Part shown: in pieces, positions 30,390-39,907 of the stretch
Numbering within the stretch: the stretch's first letter is position 1
Layout: the number at the start of each line of letters is the position of its first letter
Assembly (NCBI GenBank): GCA_009767595.1
Contig: VSDK01019043.1
Span: forward strand, 138,182 to 202,181
DNA: 64,000 nt
From: Symbiodinium kawagutii
Lineage: Eukaryota; Sar; Dinophyceae; Suessiales; Symbiodiniaceae
Direction of reading: 5' to 3'
The notes under the pieces: generated by a model
Seen by the model: only the letters and a program-made list of their open reading frames with translations
Told to the model about the DNA's origin: nothing
The model's database searches: none
Program-made: the position numbers and the translations under genes

Positions 30390-30650
30390 CATTAGCCACT
30401 TATTAAGCATGAATTAGCCACTATGTAGCCAGTTATGAATCATTGATTAACCACTAGCCATTAATCAACCACTAGCTAACCATTGATCAACATGAATTAA
30501 CCATTGATTAACCACTAGCCAACATTTAATCAACCATTAATCAACCATTGATCAACCATTAATCAACCATTAGCCAACCATTAGCCAACCATTAGTCAAC
30601 CATTGGCCAACCATTAGCCAACCATTAGTCAACCAGTACTGCTTAATAAT
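30390..30650. repeat. Degenerate TTAACCATTAGCCAACC array
   Basis: Repeats of AACCATTAATCAACCATTGA and AACCATTAGCCAACC, about 260 bases. Confidence 0.7.
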
Positions 30651-30721
30651 GAACCATTATCAACCCATACTTCACCACCAGATTGAAGATTTCTTGGTTC
30701 AAACCCTTATTAAATCAGTAT

Positions 30722-30834
30722 CTGGATGGCTTATACCCACTAACTTAGGTTTTTAGTGTTTTTGGGATATGATTGATTTACCATAGAACCACTAAAAATA
30801 TATATTTTTAGCAAGGGATCTATAAGCCACCAAG
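30722..30834 (+). repeat. M0 element copy 2
   Basis: Same 112-bp element as at 23709, with ATAGAACC and TATATATT variants. The 10-mer AAACCCTTAT lies at 30701-30710 and again immediately after the element at 30835-30844, a probable target duplication. Confidence 0.9.
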
Positions 30835-30967
30835 AAACCCTTATCGAACCAACAATCAGTCATTCTAGCTAACCACTGATTAACCACTGATTAACCATTG
30901 ATTAACCATTGATTAACCACTAGCTACCCATTATTTAACCATTCCCTTCAAGTTCTCCACCAAGCAG

Positions 30968-31062
30968 CCGGCCGAGGCTGGAGAGGCGTGGAACTCTTTT
31001 TGGCCGATGGTCGTAACTCGCTGTGGCTCGGCGCGCAGCTGGGTCAACGAGTCCAGGGGTGA
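30968..31062 (+). CDS. GC-rich exon-like island
   Basis: After CAAGCAG, a frame reads GRGWRGVELFLADGRNSLWL then GAQLGQRVQG and TGA. Another frame reads KQPAEAGEAWNSFWPMVVTR. No family recognised. Confidence 0.35.
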
Positions 31063-31083
31063 ACGTCACGTGGGGGCCAGGAC

Positions 31084-31150
31084 GGTGGTTGATAGGTGAA
31101 TAATGGTGGTTGATAGGTGAATAATGGTGGTTGATAGGTGGTTAACGATG
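31084..31150 (+). repeat. Short tandem repeat, 21-bp unit
   Basis: Three units of GGTGGTTGATAGGTGAATAA followed by diverged copies. Confidence 0.85.
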
Positions 31151-31911
31151 GTTGATAGGTGATGAAGCATGGTTAACCATGGTTGATGATGAGAAATTGG
31201 ATTGATAATGGTCAACCATGGTTGTTTAGTGACTAATCATGGTGATTAAGAGCGATTGTTTATACCCAACGATGGTTAATGAATGGTTGACTCTCATGTT
31301 CGATAATGGTTATTTGATGAGTACTGAATGCAGTTAATCGATGGTCAAGAATTATGCTAAAGGCAACAATCAATAAATGCATAGGCATGTCAGTCAATCA
31401 ACAATATTTTTCACAACATTTGTGGATGATATCTCACAGGGTTGGTAAATGGAACAATCTACTGGAAGCCTTGCTTTAACAAGCAATTTTTTAGTGAGTT
31501 CCCAGGTTGAATTTCACCATTTCCAGGATTATCGTTTTTCAGGAACTGCGTGGTAGACTTTCCCCAGGATGAAAGGTAGGGTTTCCCAGGGCAATCAGTT
31601 CAATTTTCCTATCAAGGAAGGCACTTGTGTTGTTAGTCTTTCAGCATGTTTTTTTTGAAACGACTTAACTGACACAGCTGACAGACTCTTGAATGCAGAA
31701 GCACACTTACTTGAATAGGTTATCAATTTGCGCATCTTTTGTTGAACTCCAATCAATTCCTGCTTTGGCCCAGTTTTACAAGTCTCTACATTTGTTCTTT
31801 TGTAAACTTACACGTCCAATCATTGCCCTGTCGGTGGTGTCACCAGGGATTGTTACGGCCGGTGAGATGGAGCGTAGCAGGTGTCAACCCCTTGCTTCAC
31901 CCGCGTTTCAG
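31151..31911. other. AT-rich, no gene called
   Basis: Contains GTTAATGATGG-like words to about 31340, then unique AT-rich DNA. A plus ORF frame (31693-32010) has weak exon character only near its end. Confidence 0.3.
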
Positions 31912-31976
31912 GAAGTTAATGGCTTTGCACCTTACAAGTTTCATGATGCCTCTTCCACTGTCTCTTGCAGTGGTGC
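31912..31976 (+). CDS. Weak exon-like island
   Basis: After acceptor CCCGCGTTTCAG the frame reads EVNGFAPYKFHDASSTVS, then a possible donor in TCTTGCA|GTGGTG. No family recognised. Confidence 0.25.
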
Positions 31977-32283
31977 AGTATGCATGATATGCATTTTCTC
32001 TATTCTGTGATTACTTTTTTTTTCTCGGAAGCAACTGTTCTGTTGTGATGTTGGGCCCTCTTATGTCACCAAGCCCTTATGCTGTTTCCACGTAGCCTTT
32101 GCTACGCAGCTGTAGCTGCACAGCCCGCCAGGTTACTGCTGGGTGTTGCTTGCATCCTGCTGTACCATGTGATGTCCTTCTCCTTGGAGCGATTGCATCA
32201 TGCACAGGTGACAGAACTGACAGGGCCATGTTGAGGCTTTCCCAGGTTGAGAGGGGATGAAGGGGAAATCCACTTGTTGATGT

Positions 32284-32350
32284 TGTAGCTGTTGGTGGTG
32301 GTTGATTCGTGGTTGGTGGTTGGTAGTTGGTGGTTGGTTCTTGCTTGTTG
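32284..32350 (+). repeat. GGTTGGTGGTTGGTAG short tandem repeat
   Basis: Imprecise GGTTGGTGGTTG copies; the minus strand gives a Gln/Pro/Thr/Asn repeat that I regard as spurious. Confidence 0.7.
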
Positions 32351-32635
32351 GTTGTTGCCGTCCTGGTTCTTGTTGCTTCTCTGTGGTGTAAACTTGAAGC
32401 TGGCCATTCTTCAGGGAACGTTCCACGGTCAGACCTGGAATTCCAAGTGGTCATGCTCTCCATAGGCAGGCTGAGTGCATATTGTGCTTGGCGAACATAT
32501 TATGACACGTGCGTCAATACCCTGACGCCTTGCTGCCTAGCAGTTCACATCTCATAGAAAAGTTACTAGTTCGGCTGATGGGATGTTCACCTGGGCATTT
32601 TTAGGATGGTGAATCAATACTGACCTAGTTCGCTA

Positions 32636-32758
32636 ATATGGCTATGGATCAATATTAATCAACCAACTAATGGGGAATTTCCACCAACAATAATAGGGAA
32701 AACAATGCTTAATGATAGGGGAACCAGGGGTACGGGGTTTTGACCCACGGCCATATGA
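32636..32758. repeat. M2 palindromic MITE-like repeat
   Basis: AATATGGCTATGGATCAATA to GGGGTTTTGACCCACGGCCA, with GGGAAAACAATG and GGGGAACCAGGGGTACGGGG inside. Confidence 0.75.
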
Positions 32759-33389
32759 CTCAGTTCAAGTGCTTCAGGCCAGTTTCTGTGTCTTAGTTTT
32801 TGCCTGGCTCAGGTGGTTGAATGATCGACAGCAAAGGGAGGCAATCTCTTGTTTTTGGGTCACCAGCCAATGAAATTTCATCCCACAACAATGGTAATTA
32901 TCGTTTTTGTGTCAGTTCACCCTTCCACCTCTACCCACGTGGTCCAAAGTCCCTGACTTTGGCGGCATCTATCTTTGGTTTTCCGATAGACAACTTGACT
33001 GCAGGTAGCCAGGGATGACATGGAATCATTGTCACCCTGAACAAGACTGCTGCAATCATGGACCATCATCAGTCATCATCACTGGCACTACTGTATCATC
33101 ATCACTGTCGTCATCATCATCACAACATAGTAGTCGATTATACTAACTAGCCCTACTAGTATATACATCACAACATAGTATAATCATCATGTATAGTCAT
33201 CATCACTAGCACTACTGATGACGATCATATCAAACTAAACATGGTAAAATGATAATCATCATCATTAGTCATCATCACTAGCACTGCTGTATTGTCATCA
33301 CTGTCGTCATCATCATGATTGATTATACTAAACATGGTAAACTGGTAATCATCATCAGCACATGTTCATGAGTTAAGTCAGCCTCACAG
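32759..33389. repeat. CATCATCACTAGC-type repeats and unique DNA
   Basis: 33055-33360 holds repeated ATCATCATCACTAGCACTAC and CTAAACATGGTAAA words. The preceding part shows nothing I can call. Confidence 0.45.
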
Positions 33390-33509
33390 GTTCGCTCAGA
33401 CGGCTTACACCGTGCCGCCGCGCGTGGTGATGCGGAGGCCCACTTGGAAATGCCAGGCATCAAAAATGTTGAGTTCGCTATCGTTTCGGATGATGAATTG
33501 TGCTTGTCA
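33390..33509 (+). CDS. Well-formed exon, unrecognised
   Basis: Acceptor GCCTCACAG and donor TTGTCA|GTGGTT bracket exactly 40 codons reading DGLHRAAARGDAEAHLEMPG then KNVEFAIVSDDELCLS. GC-rich against flanks; strong coding look. No domain recognised. Confidence 0.5.
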
Positions 33510-33714
33510 GTGGTTAAGTATGGTTGCTATATGTTGCAATTGCGGATAATAGGGATGGTAGATATTCCTCAACTAAATGTCACATGACACAGTGATGTGG
33601 CTTATCAAGCAACCCCACAGTTGAGTTCACTTTTGTCTAGGAAGCCAACCACATATGAGCCAAGAGTCGGTGGTTCGTAGGAGTGGCCTACCTCATAGAC
33701 TAGGAATCAATAGA

Positions 33715-33838
33715 GCTATATGCCAGTGGGTCAAAACCCTGTACCCTGGTTCCCCATCATGAACCAGTGTTTTCCCTATGATTTGGTGGGTCATTATGAG
33801 CCATTATTGATGGTGAGAATTGACCCATAGCCATATAG
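33715..33838. repeat. M2 palindromic MITE-like repeat
   Basis: AGCTATATGCCAGTGGGTCA to GAATTGACCCATAGCCATAT. Confidence 0.7.
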
Positions 33839-33914
33839 TCATGGGAATCCCTCTCTCAGAATCAGCCCTGTTGCACAGATCCGTTTTCTGGAGCATGATT
33901 CATCATGATTCTGC

Positions 33915-33982
33915 TTTGATCTATCTGACATAAACCAATGAGTGTTTTGAATCTCTACCTGGTTTATGTCAGATAGATCAAA
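33915..33982. repeat. Perfect 23-bp inverted repeat
   Basis: Arms 33915-33937 and 33960-33982 are exact reverse complements, beginning TTTGATCTATCTGACATAAA, around a 22-base spacer. Confidence 0.9.
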
Positions 33983-34020
33983 ACCTGATATCTTGATTCA
34001 AAACAAGATACTATATATGT

Positions 34021-35203
34021 CTACCACTTCATGGTATTGACGTCGTCTGAGACCAATTTCTCAATGTGCGCCCCGTAGATCCAGTTCTTGGTTTCGTTCA
34101 ATGTGCATTCCCAAGTAGAGAATGACAAAGCATCGTGCTGATGTGTCCCAAGCAGCTTGAAGTCCACGCTTGTTTGCCAATGTTTATCACGGTGGGTTAT
34201 GGGTCAGTGGGCTATTTAGCATCTTGATCTTGATGGTTGATGGATGCTGACCAGTTGACGTTGATGTTAATCACAGCATATCACACCCATTTTTGATTAT
34301 CAGAGCTTATCTCCCAGAAGCGATAGGAAGAGCGACCTGTGAAAGCTTCATGCCCACAATTGCCCTGGTAAAAACCTAGATTTTTCCATAAACCAACCCA
34401 CTGGTTGGTGGTTTCATTTTTTGCCTAGTAACTATGAACCAATGGTTCGTGGACTTAGATTTTTCATAGGAGTTGACACCACCAAGGAGTCCAGTGATTA
34501 TCTTGGATGAATTGTTGGCATGACTACAAGACCAGGCCAACGGGCTTATCATCTGTGGAAGAGGATTCACCGTTGTGTGTTTATGGATAGCCCAATGGAG
34601 GTATTCAAATCAGCACCAACGAACATGGTGGAACAGTTTATCAACTTTATCGTGCCTTATGATGACCATTTCAGGTTCAAAATGAGTGGATGGTGGTGCT
34701 GTTTTCCTGAAGGATCAACTAATCATCCACTGATTCCCACCAACGGTATTACGGTGTTACTGGTGTCATGCGGAAAACCCAGCAACGTTCTGCCATGCTG
34801 TCCCCAAATCCATAGATCTACCCTGTGGCTGCTGTAGCCACGCAGGCTGTAAACCATCAACCTGCAAGCCTTTGTCAGCAATGTTAGACGAGGGTAAAGC
34901 GTGTGATTTCGCAGGGCCGAAATTTCTCGAAGCACCCGCTCCTGGACACTTTGCAAAGGACAGCCAGGCAACACCTGTATGTCATGTGGGGGTGTCTCAA
35001 AATAGGGTACCCTCAATTATTAGACGGTAATAAAGAAACTATTTTTGGGGGTCGAGACGGGAACCCCATCTGTGGTTGAGGAATAAAATCATCTAAAACT
35101 GGGTCCCCCAGTTTTTTCGAAACCAGCTTTTCTTGTCAAAGTCGTAGCTGATTCTTTGTGCAACATCTGGGTTTCCCAACACCGCTGGAACCCCTGAAAC
35201 TTG
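34021..35203 (-). CDS. Three-exon host gene, 3' part, unrecognised
   Basis: Minus-sense exons 35203-35124, 34948-34862 and 34168-34021. Exon 1 follows acceptor CACCCCCCCAACAG and reads GVPAVLGNPDVAQRISYDFD; its donor is AGCTG|GTTTCG. Exon 2 follows TTTGCAAAG and reads VQERVLREISALRNHTLYPR then LTLLTKAC, donor GCAG|GTTGAT. Exon 3 reads VDFKLLGTHQHDALSFSTWE then IYGAHIEKLVSDDVNTMKW and TAG. Phases chain exactly (2-2-2), creating Cys and Ser at the joins, which supports the model. The exon 3 acceptor lacks a pyrimidine tract. Upstream exons must exist. I recognise no family; the last exon resembles a compact alpha/beta domain only in feel. Confidence 0.6.
34979..35085. repeat. Degenerate M1 repeat
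   Basis: GTGTCTCAAAATAGGGTACC on the left; the right arm is diverged. It lies in the intron between exons 1 and 2 of the minus gene. Confidence 0.5.
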
Positions 35204-35344
35204 CTGTTGGGGGGGTGGAGTTGAGACGATTGAGTCCAGGCCCTTTCTCGGTTGCTTCGGGATCTCGAGCGAAGTGAGGCCTGGGGCTGGCCGCCATGGA
35301 AAGTCCAAGGTTGTTCACGGACAAATGGGATGAACCCCTTAAAA

Positions 35345-35637
35345 GTGCTTGGTTTACTACGAAAAAAGAATATCAATAAATGATTTGGGGGGTCCCCTAT
35401 TTTGAGAAACACCCAAATGATGGTTTCTCAAAATAGGGGTACCCCTAAATCATCCATTAGTAGTCATTTTTACGAACAAACCAACCATTTTTGGGGGTCC
35501 CCTATTTTGAGAAACACCCAAATGATGATTTGCCAAAAAGGGGTCCTCCCAACAAAGGTTTGGTTATTACATTTTATTACTATAAGGCTTCATGTTGAAT
35601 GATTTGGGGGGTCCCCATGTTAAGAAGCTACCAAATG
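35345..35637. repeat. Cluster of three M1 repeats
   Basis: A right half ends at 35412 (GGTCCCCTATTTTGAGAAAC). A full palindrome follows at 35418-35524 (TTTCTCAAAATAGGGGTACC to GGTCCCCTATTTTGAGAAAC), then a diverged copy at 35521-35637. Adjacent copies share the AAATGATG junction. Confidence 0.75.
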
Positions 35638-36426
35638 AACTGATCTCAAAAAGAAGGGCTCAAGGAGGGCCGATTCCACAGCATCAACCGTGAATGATCG
35701 ATGATATCTCCTGACCATGTGATTTTCTTTGATGACTGCAGGATTTCCGGGGATGGCTGAATATGTCCAGCTATATCAATGTATCACAAAACAGTCATTT
35801 TGATGCTGCTCATGCTGATGCATGCTGATTCTGATGATCATGATTTTGATTCTGGTTTGCTAGTCACGACATGCGCTTAGTGATGGCAAACAGGTGGGTA
35901 TTGATGGTTGGCGGCGGCTGATAATGATTCTCATTGTGGGAGTTGATGACGCTCCAATTTATCATCAGCACATCAACCTATCAGTTTGATCATCAGCGCA
36001 TCATTCTGACTGTGGTAGTGGTCAATTCTAGGTCAATCAATATTGCAATCTCCTTGTGATGTTTCAGATTCTTATCACCAACAATTTATCATACGAATTA
36101 CTCTCATTGATCAATCTTGTGTTTTTTTTAAGTAGGGACCCCCCCATTTTATCCAATATTCACCTACCTGCCAAGCTTTGGGGTTCCCCATGGCTTGAGA
36201 AACACCCATGTAACGATCATGATGTTAAATCATGTTCAGATAACCTGTAGTATTTATAGCAGACACCTTGTTATATCATGTTCAGATACTATAATTTCAT
36301 GAATCCGGAATATCACAGCACCATTGAAATCGCCAAATGAATGTGATAAATCACAGACTCAATGCTTCAGTGCTCCCATCTGTAGCAGCGGTGACTCATG
36401 GATCTTAGCGCCACAGCCACCGGGCT
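35638..36426. other. AT-rich, no gene; one M1 copy
   Basis: 36121-36211 is an M1 copy (TAAGTAGGGACCCCCCCATT to CCATGGCTTGAGAAACACC). The rest holds ATGCTGATGCATGCTGAT and CATCAGCACATCAACC words. Confidence 0.4.
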
Positions 36427-36594
36427 TCACCACGACGACGGCGCTGAGGCATCCCGATGTCCAAGGCAGAGCAGTGAGCTGAGGCTTCCAGTGTTACCTG
36501 CATCCTCCAGAGAGTCGGGAGCCCAGCGGAAGTTCGATGGATCATCCGGAGACTGCCCGCAGGTGGCTTTCTCAAGCCAAGCCCGTTGAAGGAA
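36427..36594 (-). CDS. Exon-like island, unrecognised
   Basis: A minus frame reads LQRAWLEKATCGQSPDDPSN then FRWAPDSLEDA; a good CAG|GTAACA donor lies at about 36492. The frame stays open past it to a TGA at 36427. A plus ATG ORF (36398-36589) overlaps. The minus reading looks more like protein. Confidence 0.4.
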   Translation of the reverse strand, partial: FLQRAWLEKATCGQSPDDPSNFRWAPDSLEDAGNTGSLSSLLCLGHRDASAPSSW

Positions 36595-36606
36595 TCCCCA
36601 AGCCGT

Positions 36607-36680
36607 TATGGTTGGTTCGTATAAATTTGGTTTAAAGGATGATAACTGAGGGTCCCCCTATTTTGAGAAATCACCACTCA
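36607..36680. repeat. M1 right half
   Basis: Ends GGTCCCCCTATTTTGAGAAA TCACC; the left arm is missing. Confidence 0.5.
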
Positions 36681-36701
36681 AATGGTTGCAAATGCTGGCT
36701 G

Positions 36702-36796
36702 GTGGGTGGGAGCGAGGCCATGAGCCGTTGGGGGTATCATTATGCCCTTTTAAAAGGGGGGGGAGCCTGTTGGAGCTACCAAGATTGCCCTAACCA
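36702..36796. repeat. M6 repeat copy
   Basis: GGTGGGAGCGAGGCCATGAG, GCCCTTTTAAAAGGGG and GAGCTACCAAGATTGCCCTA, in the same order as the 21067 and 59398 copies. Confidence 0.5.
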
Positions 36797-37306
36797 AACG
36801 GTATATAGATTGAAGTTGCGACTATGTCCAGCCAGCAACTGATAGCTGGATAGCAGCTGGCATAATGCAACTACTTATGTGCATAATGTTAACAATGTAG
36901 ATAGTAGTTGATAGTAGATAGTGAGGTATTCTACCCGTTACTTATGTAGTTCGTCATTATCACCCGAGATGATTTATGTCACTGAAATAGTGGTTGCTTG
37001 TGATCAATAAAATAGCCCATGATGGAGGTAATAGTGGGTCGTAATAGTGATGCTCCATTGATTCATGGCTCCGTTGATAATCAAGCCACGAATAGAGACA
37101 ACAGTGGTTGAGAATACTGGCAACCTGGACTCGGTGGTTTCAGTCGATGATTCTGCGCAAATGTTTAACCATACATTTTTCGGATGATTGTCTAATTGAC
37201 AAACGGCAACGAACCACCAACAAGATACTTGCATGGTAAATACTCGAACAGTTGATGATTTGTTGACGGTTTTTCACTCAACTGATGGTTGATGATGATA
37301 TACAAT
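36797..37306. other. Element 2 left flank
   Basis: AT-rich sequence, no gene called. Confidence 0.4.
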
Positions 37307-37352
37307 CATGCCTTGGATGTTTGATGTGTGGGGCCGGTCAAGTTCTTGGCAC
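37307..37352 (+). repeat. Element 2 split direct repeat A1
   Basis: 46 bp starting CATGCCTTGGATGTTTGATG and ending AAGTTCTTGGCAC; identical to A2. The ATG of the first ORF is the ATG of the CATG core. Confidence 0.95.
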
Positions 37353-37664
37353 GAGTACCTAATGGTAAGGGGGGCGTTGCCTGTGTCAGCTGCTACTGGG
37401 GGGATATCGGCTGCCTTGATTTCCTCTCTGTTGCAGCAAACTGCAGGACCACCTCCGTTCTTGTGCCAGGAACTACTGGACATCCAGCAAGCCTCTTCGA
37501 GCTTGCACTGGCCATCGCTGGTTTTGGGCATCCTGGTGGGGGTGCTTCTCGGGCAGTTGCTCGAGGTGCTTTGCTTAGCAAGGCACTACTTCCAGCTCTA
37601 CGTTCGGCACCGCTTCGGTGTCACTGCTAACTCCGGTGCTGTCAAGCAGCGTCTGGGTGCATGA
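37308..37664 (+). CDS. Small membrane-segment ORF of element 2
   Basis: 118 residues. The ATG lies in repeat A1. One clear hydrophobic stretch, SLVLGILVGVLLGQLLEVLC (about residues 69-88), could span a membrane; the tail is basic (RHRFGVTANSGAVKQR). It stops in ATGA, overlapping the next start by four bases, which argues that it is translated as part of the element. No family recognised. It may instead act only as a leader controlling downstream translation. Confidence 0.5.
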   Translation: MPWMFDVWGRSSSWHEYLMVRGALPVSAATGGISAALISSLLQQTAGPPPFLCQELLDIQQASSSLHWPSLVLGILVGVLLGQLLEVLCLARHYFQLYVRHRFGVTANSGAVKQRLGA

Positions 37665-38194
37665 GCGTGGAGGATTTGGTGGCTGAACTTCGTCTTCTCA
37701 GGCGGGATCTGGGCACTTTGAGTTCTCGGGTTTCTGCATTGGAGGCGAGTCGCGACGAGGGGGCATCTTCAGGGTCTATCACTGTGAACTACTTGGGGGC
37801 TTGTGCACCTGAGCTTGAACAATCCAGTGCTGGCTCTTCGGTAGTGCTTCCTGCTGCCAAATCTGGTGCTCGCCAGTACACGGAACAAGAGCGCATCGAG
37901 GCTGCTGAGAAGGCAGGCCAGTTTTTGAAAAGGGCTCTCTCTGGTGGGGTGATTGGTACCAGTCATCGAGAACAGTTGAACATTCAATCCCGGGTGTACA
38001 TCCTTTGTCGGGATATCTCGGGCAACTGCTACAACCCCCCTCAGATTCATCGGGCATTCTCCACCTTGAAACCTTTGGTCAAACCTCAGGGCTTGTTGGG
38101 GGATAGCGTTTTCATTGGCCTCCCAACTTTGTGGGAAGCCAAGATTGCTGTGCGTGCTGCTGGACTCGAGTGGTCCAACAGCCTCGATGATTGA
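37661..38194 (+). CDS. Coiled-coil ORF of element 2, unrecognised
   Basis: 177 residues from an ATG overlapping the previous stop (ATGA). The N-terminus VEDLVAELRLLRRDLGTLSS has heptad spacing typical of a coiled coil. The rest is mixed alpha/beta (NIQSRVYILCRDISGNCYNP). It ends in TGA within ATGATTGA, so the next ORF starts eight bases before its end. Position suggests an accessory or gag-related structural protein; function unknown. Confidence 0.6.
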   Translation: MSVEDLVAELRLLRRDLGTLSSRVSALEASRDEGASSGSITVNYLGACAPELEQSSAGSSVVLPAAKSGARQYTEQERIEAAEKAGQFLKRALSGGVIGTSHREQLNIQSRVYILCRDISGNCYNPPQIHRAFSTLKPLVKPQGLLGDSVFIGLPTLWEAKIAVRAAGLEWSNSLDD

Positions 38195-39902
38195 AGCTGA
38201 AGAGCTCTCTGCCCCTGCACCGCGCCCAGTGCAGTTGAGGCAGTGTTTGGTGGTGGGCGCCGACGGTGCAGCAGATCCAGACTATCCCCTGGGCATTTTT
38301 GAGATACCCCCCAATCCAGGAGACGAACCAGATACTGCTGCCCTCATTGCTGTTGCGGAGTTTGACTCCCGTGTCATTGTTGCAGTTCCTGCTTTGAGCT
38401 GGCATCGCACTACATCCAAAAGATTGCTGCCGAGTAGTAGTCTCTCGAAGGTGGTGTCAGCTTCGGTCCCTTTCATTGATCGTGTGACAGGTGATTACGA
38501 TCTTGAAGCCCAGCCTCAGAGGTTTTGGTTGGGACTGCTCAGCCCGGACTTTGAAGACAGTGTGGTGTTTGACCCCGAAGGTGAAGAGCTTGTGCCCTTG
38601 ACCCAATTTAGTGATAGAGGGCCTTTTGTGCTTCCAGCTGCCGCTGAACTTGTGGCGCTAGCCGAAAGGCATTTTGCGTTTCAGACACCACCTGAACAAG
38701 AAACCCCTGGAGTTGCTGAGCCTGACGTCGACAGCCGACTCCGTTCAGTTGAGGCTTCAGTAGCTGCTCTTACTGAGAGCATCCAGAAGCTCTTGGCTAA
38801 GCCTGGGCCCCGTGTGACGTTTTCGAAGGAGCCAGTGATTGTGGATCCATGCCCTCCTCCAGGTCTGCCAAAGTCGAAGCCTGCTGCTCAAACTGTTCCT
38901 GGGTTAGATGCCGATGTGGTTGCTTCTGCTCGACAAGCTGGGATCCCCGAGCAGCAGATTCAGGAGATGGCCAAGTTAGCAGCTCAAGGTCGTCCTCGGT
39001 TGAGCGACCTACCTGCTGCTCCTCGAAAGGTTGCCAAGAATGTTCTGTCCGAGTCCGAAGAAGAAGATGGTGGGATGGACGAGCCCTCGCATCCTGCTGG
39101 TGCCGATCCTATGACCACGGCAGTCACGAAATTGACTGCTATTGCCAGTCAGCTTGCTGCTCAGAAGTCGCAAAGCAAGAGTCTGGATGCTCTACTGGAT
39201 GGCGCCGGATCAGCTGGATCGAGCGAGGGAAGTTCAGGAAGTTCTCATCGGAACTATTCAGCGGCTCTTCGTGCTTTGCGACGGGCCCTTCACCATCGTC
39301 CTGCAGAACTGACGAAGGTGTTGAAGAAGAACATGATCGAGGACTTCCAGATGATCACCTCACTTCCTGGCAGCACTCCGGTTCCCATCTCAGCTCGAGC
39401 TTGGTTGGAGTTGAGAAGCAAAGTGCAGAACTATGCCACACCTGTCCGTCTGCTTTGGTCGATCGCAGGCATACTGGATTGTCTGGAAAAGCAAGACACG
39501 GAGGAGGCCATCTGCCGCTGCTACTTAGCTTTGGCAGCGGGAGACCAGATGTCAATAGACAGAGGCTCATGGTTGGTTGCAGGAGAAGCTTTGTTGGAAG
39601 ACGCTCCGAACTTTGGAGCTTTTTCGATGCACACGCTTCCAACCGAGTTGGAAGCTCCCCACAGCCGCCTTCTGGACGGCAGATGGCTAGACCTCTTTAT
39701 CCAGAAGCTGAACAACTTCGATTCGCTGGCAGAGAAGATACGCAAGTTAGCAGGCAAGAAGAATCCTGCCTCTCCTGCCGCCGATGTTTCGAAGACAACA
39801 CAGCCAGATGCCAAGAAGAAAGGAAAGGGAAAGACAGGAAAGGGGAAGAACTCCGAGAGTCAGAGCCAAGACGGCGATGGCTCTCAAAAGCAGCAAAACT
39901 AA
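38187..39902 (+). CDS. Gag-like protein of element 2
   Basis: 571 residues from the ATG in the ATGATTGA overlap. A compact N-terminal region (residues ~1-190) is followed by a coiled-coil stretch (VDSRLRSVEASVAALTESIQ), a Pro-rich linker (DPCPPPGLPKSK), an acidic segment (LSESEEEDGGMDE) and a helical C-terminal domain around LRALRRALHHRPAELTKVLK. The tail is Lys/Gly-rich (KKKGKGKTGKGKNSES). No zinc knuckle seen; the basic tail could bind nucleic acid. Place before RT and composition suggest gag; no motif proves it. TAA comes five bases before the pol ATG. Confidence 0.6.
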   Translation: MIEAEELSAPAPRPVQLRQCLVVGADGAADPDYPLGIFEIPPNPGDEPDTAALIAVAEFDSRVIVAVPALSWHRTTSKRLLPSSSLSKVVSASVPFIDRVTGDYDLEAQPQRFWLGLLSPDFEDSVVFDPEGEELVPLTQFSDRGPFVLPAAAELVALAERHFAFQTPPEQETPGVAEPDVDSRLRSVEASVAALTESIQKLLAKPGPRVTFSKEPVIVDPCPPPGLPKSKPAAQTVPGLDADVVASARQAGIPEQQIQEMAKLAAQGRPRLSDLPAAPRKVAKNVLSESEEEDGGMDEPSHPAGADPMTTAVTKLTAIASQLAAQKSQSKSLDALLDGAGSAGSSEGSSGSSHRNYSAALRALRRALHHRPAELTKVLKKNMIEDFQMITSLPGSTPVPISARAWLELRSKVQNYATPVRLLWSIAGILDCLEKQDTEEAICRCYLALAAGDQMSIDRGSWLVAGEALLEDAPNFGAFSMHTLPTELEAPHSRLLDGRWLDLFIQKLNNFDSLAEKIRKLAGKKNPASPAADVSKTTQPDAKKKGKGKTGKGKNSESQSQDGDGSQKQQN

Positions 39903-39907
39903 GGGGG

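Noticed and set aside
30300-31000. CRISPR array
   Set aside because: Repeats such as AACCATTAGCCAACC are contiguous and degenerate, without unique spacers or cas genes; the DNA is eukaryotic.
38115-38186. Element 2 gag starting at 38115
   Set aside because: Position 38115 is TTG; the ATG at 38187, overlapping the previous stop, is a better start.
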